Part shown: piece after piece, positions 61,845 through 64,000 of the stretch
Numbering within the stretch: position 1 is the stretch's first letter
Layout of the letters: every line of letters begins with the position of its first letter
Assembly: GCF_000169095.1 (NCBI RefSeq)
Contig: NZ_AAVU01000022.1
Coordinates: forward strand, 1-64,000
From: Lyngbya sp. PCC 8106
GTDB lineage: Bacteria; Cyanobacteriota; Cyanobacteriia; Cyanobacteriales; Microcoleaceae
Reading direction: 5' to 3'
Length of the DNA: 64,000 bases
Program-made: the position numbers and the translations under genes
Notes under the pieces: model-generated
Told to the model about the DNA's origin: nothing
Database searches by the model: none
What the model saw: only the letters and a program-made list of their open reading frames with translations

Positions 61845-64000
61845 TTAGACTCCGCTTGGAAAAACCTCACCATTCAAGTCGGCAGAATTGCTAAGATTTA
61901 AGTCAGCCAGTTGTACGCCTTTCAAAATGGCTAACAAGTCGTTGCTGGCTTTATCGTAGACCTTGGTATCACCTAAATCTTGTTCAAAAATCAGGGAGTC
62001 AAGGGTTAAACCCTCTGCAAGTTTAAACGAGTCTTGGGAGGGGAGGAAGTCGAGAATGAGTTGATATCCGTCTCCGAAAAACAGTTCAAACTCGTCTTGT
62101 CCCGAACCCCCCGTTAAGGTGTTGACGCCTTCTCCACCCGCCAGGATATCATTTCCATCCCCACCGATCAGGCGATCGTTGTGTTCTCCACCGTTTAGGG
62201 TATCATTGCCCAAGCCGCCGTCGAGGGTATCTTTTCCGGCCTCTCCAGTTAACTCGTCGTCTCCCCCTTGGCCGTAAAGTTGGTCATTGTTTTCTCCCCC
62301 GCTTAAGGTATCTTGACCCTCGCCCCCGTCCAACAGGTCATTATGCTTGCCGCCGAATAACTCGTCGTTGCCGTCGTCTCCCAACAAGATGTCTTGGCCG
62401 TCTCCCCCGTCGAGGATGTCGTCTGCTTGTCCGCCGTCGAGATAGTCGTCTCCGCCATCGCCCCGGAGGTGATCGCTGTCCTCGTGACCCCAGAGGGAAT
62501 CTTTACCCTCGCCCCCGGTGAGGTCGTCTGCACCCTGGCGTCCGTAAAGTTTATCGTGACCGGTTCCGCCGTTGAGTTGGTCGCTGTCCTCACCGCCGTC
62601 GAGGAGGTCGTGACCGTTTCCACCGTAGAGGGTGTCTTCTCCGGTTTGACCCCAGAGTTCATCTCGGCCGTCGCCGCCGTCAAGGATGTCGTTGTCCTCA
62701 CCGCCGTCAAGGATGTCGTTGCCTTCATCGCCGTAGAGGGTGTCTTTGTCCTCGTTACCCCAGATAAAATCGTTTCCTTTACCCCCATACAGGGTATCCT
62801 CTCCCTGGCGACCGTAGAGGTCATCGTTGCCGTTTCCGCCGTCGAGGAAGTCGCGATCCTCCCCACCGTCGAGGAAGTCGTTTTGATCTCCCCCAAACAG
62901 GCTATCTTCTCCGGTTCCGCCGTAGAGGATATCCTTACCTGCTTCTCCAAACAGAACATCCATACCCGCTTCGCCTTGTAGGGTGTCGTTACCGCTACCC
63001 CCAGAAAGGTAATCATCTCCCTCGCGTCCAAACAGTTCGTCGTGGCCTTCGCGACCGGAGAGGAAGTCATCGCCTTCGCCGCCGTCGAGATAGTCGTGAC
63101 CTTCTCCCCCGTCGAGGTCGTCTCCGTCTGCTTGACCGTAGAGGGTGTCATCGCCAGCTTCCCCTAAGAGTACATCTTCGCCTTTTCCACCGTCGAGGAA
63201 GTCGTTTCCTTCTTGGCCGTCGAGGTCATCGTTGCCGTCTTGACCGATGAGGCTGTCATTACCTTTTCCGCCAATGAGGTTATCATCTCCGGTTCCCCCG
63301 TCGAGGGTGTCGTCGCCGTCCCGTCCGTCGATGTAGTCGTTGCCGCCGAGTCCACTGAATTTGTTGTCGTTGGCGTCTCCAATTAAGCGATCGCGAAATT
63401 CTGACCCTTCCAGGTTTTCAATGCCTTCATAGCGATCGCCTCGGGAGTCTCCGCTACCGCCGCCGCCCCCGGTTGTCAGGTCAGCGATCACCCCGAGACT
63501 GGAGGTGAAGAAGGATGCGGTATCATCGCCCTCTCCGCCGTTGATGGAGTCGGCCCCCTCGCCGCCGACGATAAAATCATCTCCGTTATCGCCGTAGATA
63601 GTATCGTTGTCTTTGTCTCCGTAGAGGAGGTCATCGGCTTCGCCACCGGAGAGGGTGTCTTCTCCGTCGTTGCCATATACTTCGTCTTCTCCATCATCTC
63701 CGGCCAACAGGTCGGCGCCATTTCCCCCGTAGAGGCTATCTTTTCCGGCGTCTCCGTTGATTTGGTCGTTGCCGTCGTTGCCGTAAAGTTCGTCTTGGCC
63801 AACGCCGCCGGAGATGCTGTCGTCGCCGTCGTTTCCTTCAATGATGTCGTTGCCGTCGTTTCCTTCGATCTGGTCGTTACCGGAGTCGCCTTTGATGATG
63901 TCGTTGTCTTGGTTGCCTTTGAGGATGTCGTCGCCGTCGCCGCCGGAGATGTTGTCTTCTCCGAGTCCCCCTTCGATCAGGTCTTGGCCGCCGTTTCCTT
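61845..64000 (-). CDS. RTX/hemolysin-type calcium-binding repeat protein, C-terminal part
   Basis: At least 718 residues, open to the window edge; the internal Met at 63707 is not the real start. Nearly the whole visible length consists of GGxGxDxLx nonapeptides (DGGEGNDTLFGG-like), which bind calcium in a parallel beta-roll. The C-terminal ~75 residues (GYQLILDFLPSQDSFKLAEG to DLNGEVFPSGV) form a non-repeat tail that probably carries the type I secretion signal. No ABC exporter or other type I secretion component is within the window. The repeat region is GC-rich compared with its flanks. A motility- or adhesion-type surface protein is likely; toxin activity cannot be inferred. Confidence 0.92.
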   Translation of the reverse strand, partial: GNGGQDLIEGGLGEDNISGGDGDDILKGNQDNDIIKGDSGNDQIEGNDGNDIIEGNDGDDSISGGVGQDELYGNDGNDQINGDAGKDSLYGGNGADLLAGDDGEDEVYGNDGEDTLSGGEADDLLYGDKDNDTIYGDNGDDFIVGGEGADSINGGEGDDTASFFTSSLGVIADLTTGGGGGSGDSRGDRYEGIENLEGSEFRDRLIGDANDNKFSGLGGNDYIDGRDGDDTLDGGTGDDNLIGGKGNDSLIGQDGNDDLDGQEGNDFLDGGKGEDVLLGEAGDDTLYGQADGDDLDGGEGHDYLDGGEGDDFLSGREGHDELFGREGDDYLSGGSGNDTLQGEAGMDVLFGEAGKDILYGGTGEDSLFGGDQNDFLDGGEDRDFLDGGNGNDDLYGRQGEDTLYGGKGNDFIWGNEDKDTLYGDEGNDILDGGEDNDILDGGDGRDELWGQTGEDTLYGGNGHDLLDGGEDSDQLNGGTGHDKLYGRQGADDLTGGEGKDSLWGHEDSDHLRGDGGDDYLDGGQADDILDGGDGQDILLGDDGNDELFGGKHNDLLDGGEGQDTLSGGENNDQLYGQGGDDELTGEAGKDTLDGGLGNDTLNGGEHNDRLIGGDGNDILAGGEGVNTLTGGSGQDEFELFFGDGYQLILDFLPSQDSFKLAEGLTLDSLIFEQDLGDTKVYDKASNDLLAILKGVQLADLNLSNSADLNGEVFPSGV

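Noticed and set aside
61625..61873. 82-codon minus frame at the end of the RTX gene
   Set aside because: Overlaps the RTX stop, no start signal, hydrophobic tail of chance composition.
62303..63841. Several long open frames inside the RTX region in other frames
   Set aside because: They are shadows created by the repetitive codons; Thr/Ser/Val-rich low-complexity translations.

Overview
The window looks like chromosomal DNA of a filamentous, non-marine-picoplankton type cyanobacterium (Oscillatoriales/Lyngbya-Planktothrix-like). Support: many copies of the HIP1 octamer gcgatcgc (for example near 4427, 5128, 15710, 24340, 38430, 59032), the clock-output regulator RpaA, TxlA/HCF164-type thioredoxin, slr1658/slr1659-type regulators, pentapeptide-repeat and TPR proteins, Uma2 nucleases, and short interspersed repeats typical of that group. 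The species is not determined.

Layout. 1-1.7 kb: an accessory edge with the N-terminal part of a helicase-like ATPase running off the window, a short Tn3-type transposase relic, and an XRE regulator with an 18-bp palindrome upstream. 1.8-7.1 kb: housekeeping and redox genes (cNMP-binding protein, thioredoxin-TPR protein, MsrA, TxlA, YiaA-like protein, RpaA, ArsR). 7.1-15.1 kb: a PilB/GspE-like protein without ATPase core, an L,D-transpeptidase, a pseudokinase and a large GHL10-type glycoside hydrolase. 15.2-25.5 kb: HU, SDR, a sensor kinase, a membrane coiled-coil protein, a nucleotide cyclase followed by a two-gene partner-switch pair, and a GT2. 25.9-31.2 kb: an RND efflux pair. 31.4-36 kb: Vat-like acetyltransferase, flotillin with a YqiJ-like partner, a coiled-coil protein, tRNA-Val(GAC). 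36.4-44 kb: uvrB, an NRP-repeat protein, a frameshifted TnpB, DUF4349 lipoprotein, a response regulator and an isocitrate/isopropylmalate dehydrogenase homologue. 44-54.6 kb is a signalling block: chemoreceptor, membrane-tethered TAXI protein, two GGDEF proteins, and a compact three-gene operon of a coiled-coil protein, a large trans-envelope protein and a Ras-like GTPase. 54.8-64 kb: gatB, a tandem array of five small-RNA-like units, two pentapeptide proteins, Uma2, two decayed genes (BrnT-like, Uma2-like), and the C-terminal part of an RTX protein.

The two most interesting features are the tandem array at about 56.9-57.8 kb, in which five ~55-nt units each carry a promoter-like box, a conserved 5' region and an intrinsic terminator hairpin with compensatory changes (an organisation like NsiR1 of Nostoc), and the operon at 50.8-54.6 kb, where a Ras-like GTPase sits directly downstream of a protein that appears to combine a cytoplasmic Roadblock-like domain, one membrane segment, BON domains and an OmpA-like domain. 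Several signalling proteins in the window have lost catalytic residues (pseudokinase, receiver without Asp, HisKA-like segment without His, degenerate GGDEF, ATPase-less PilB homologue).
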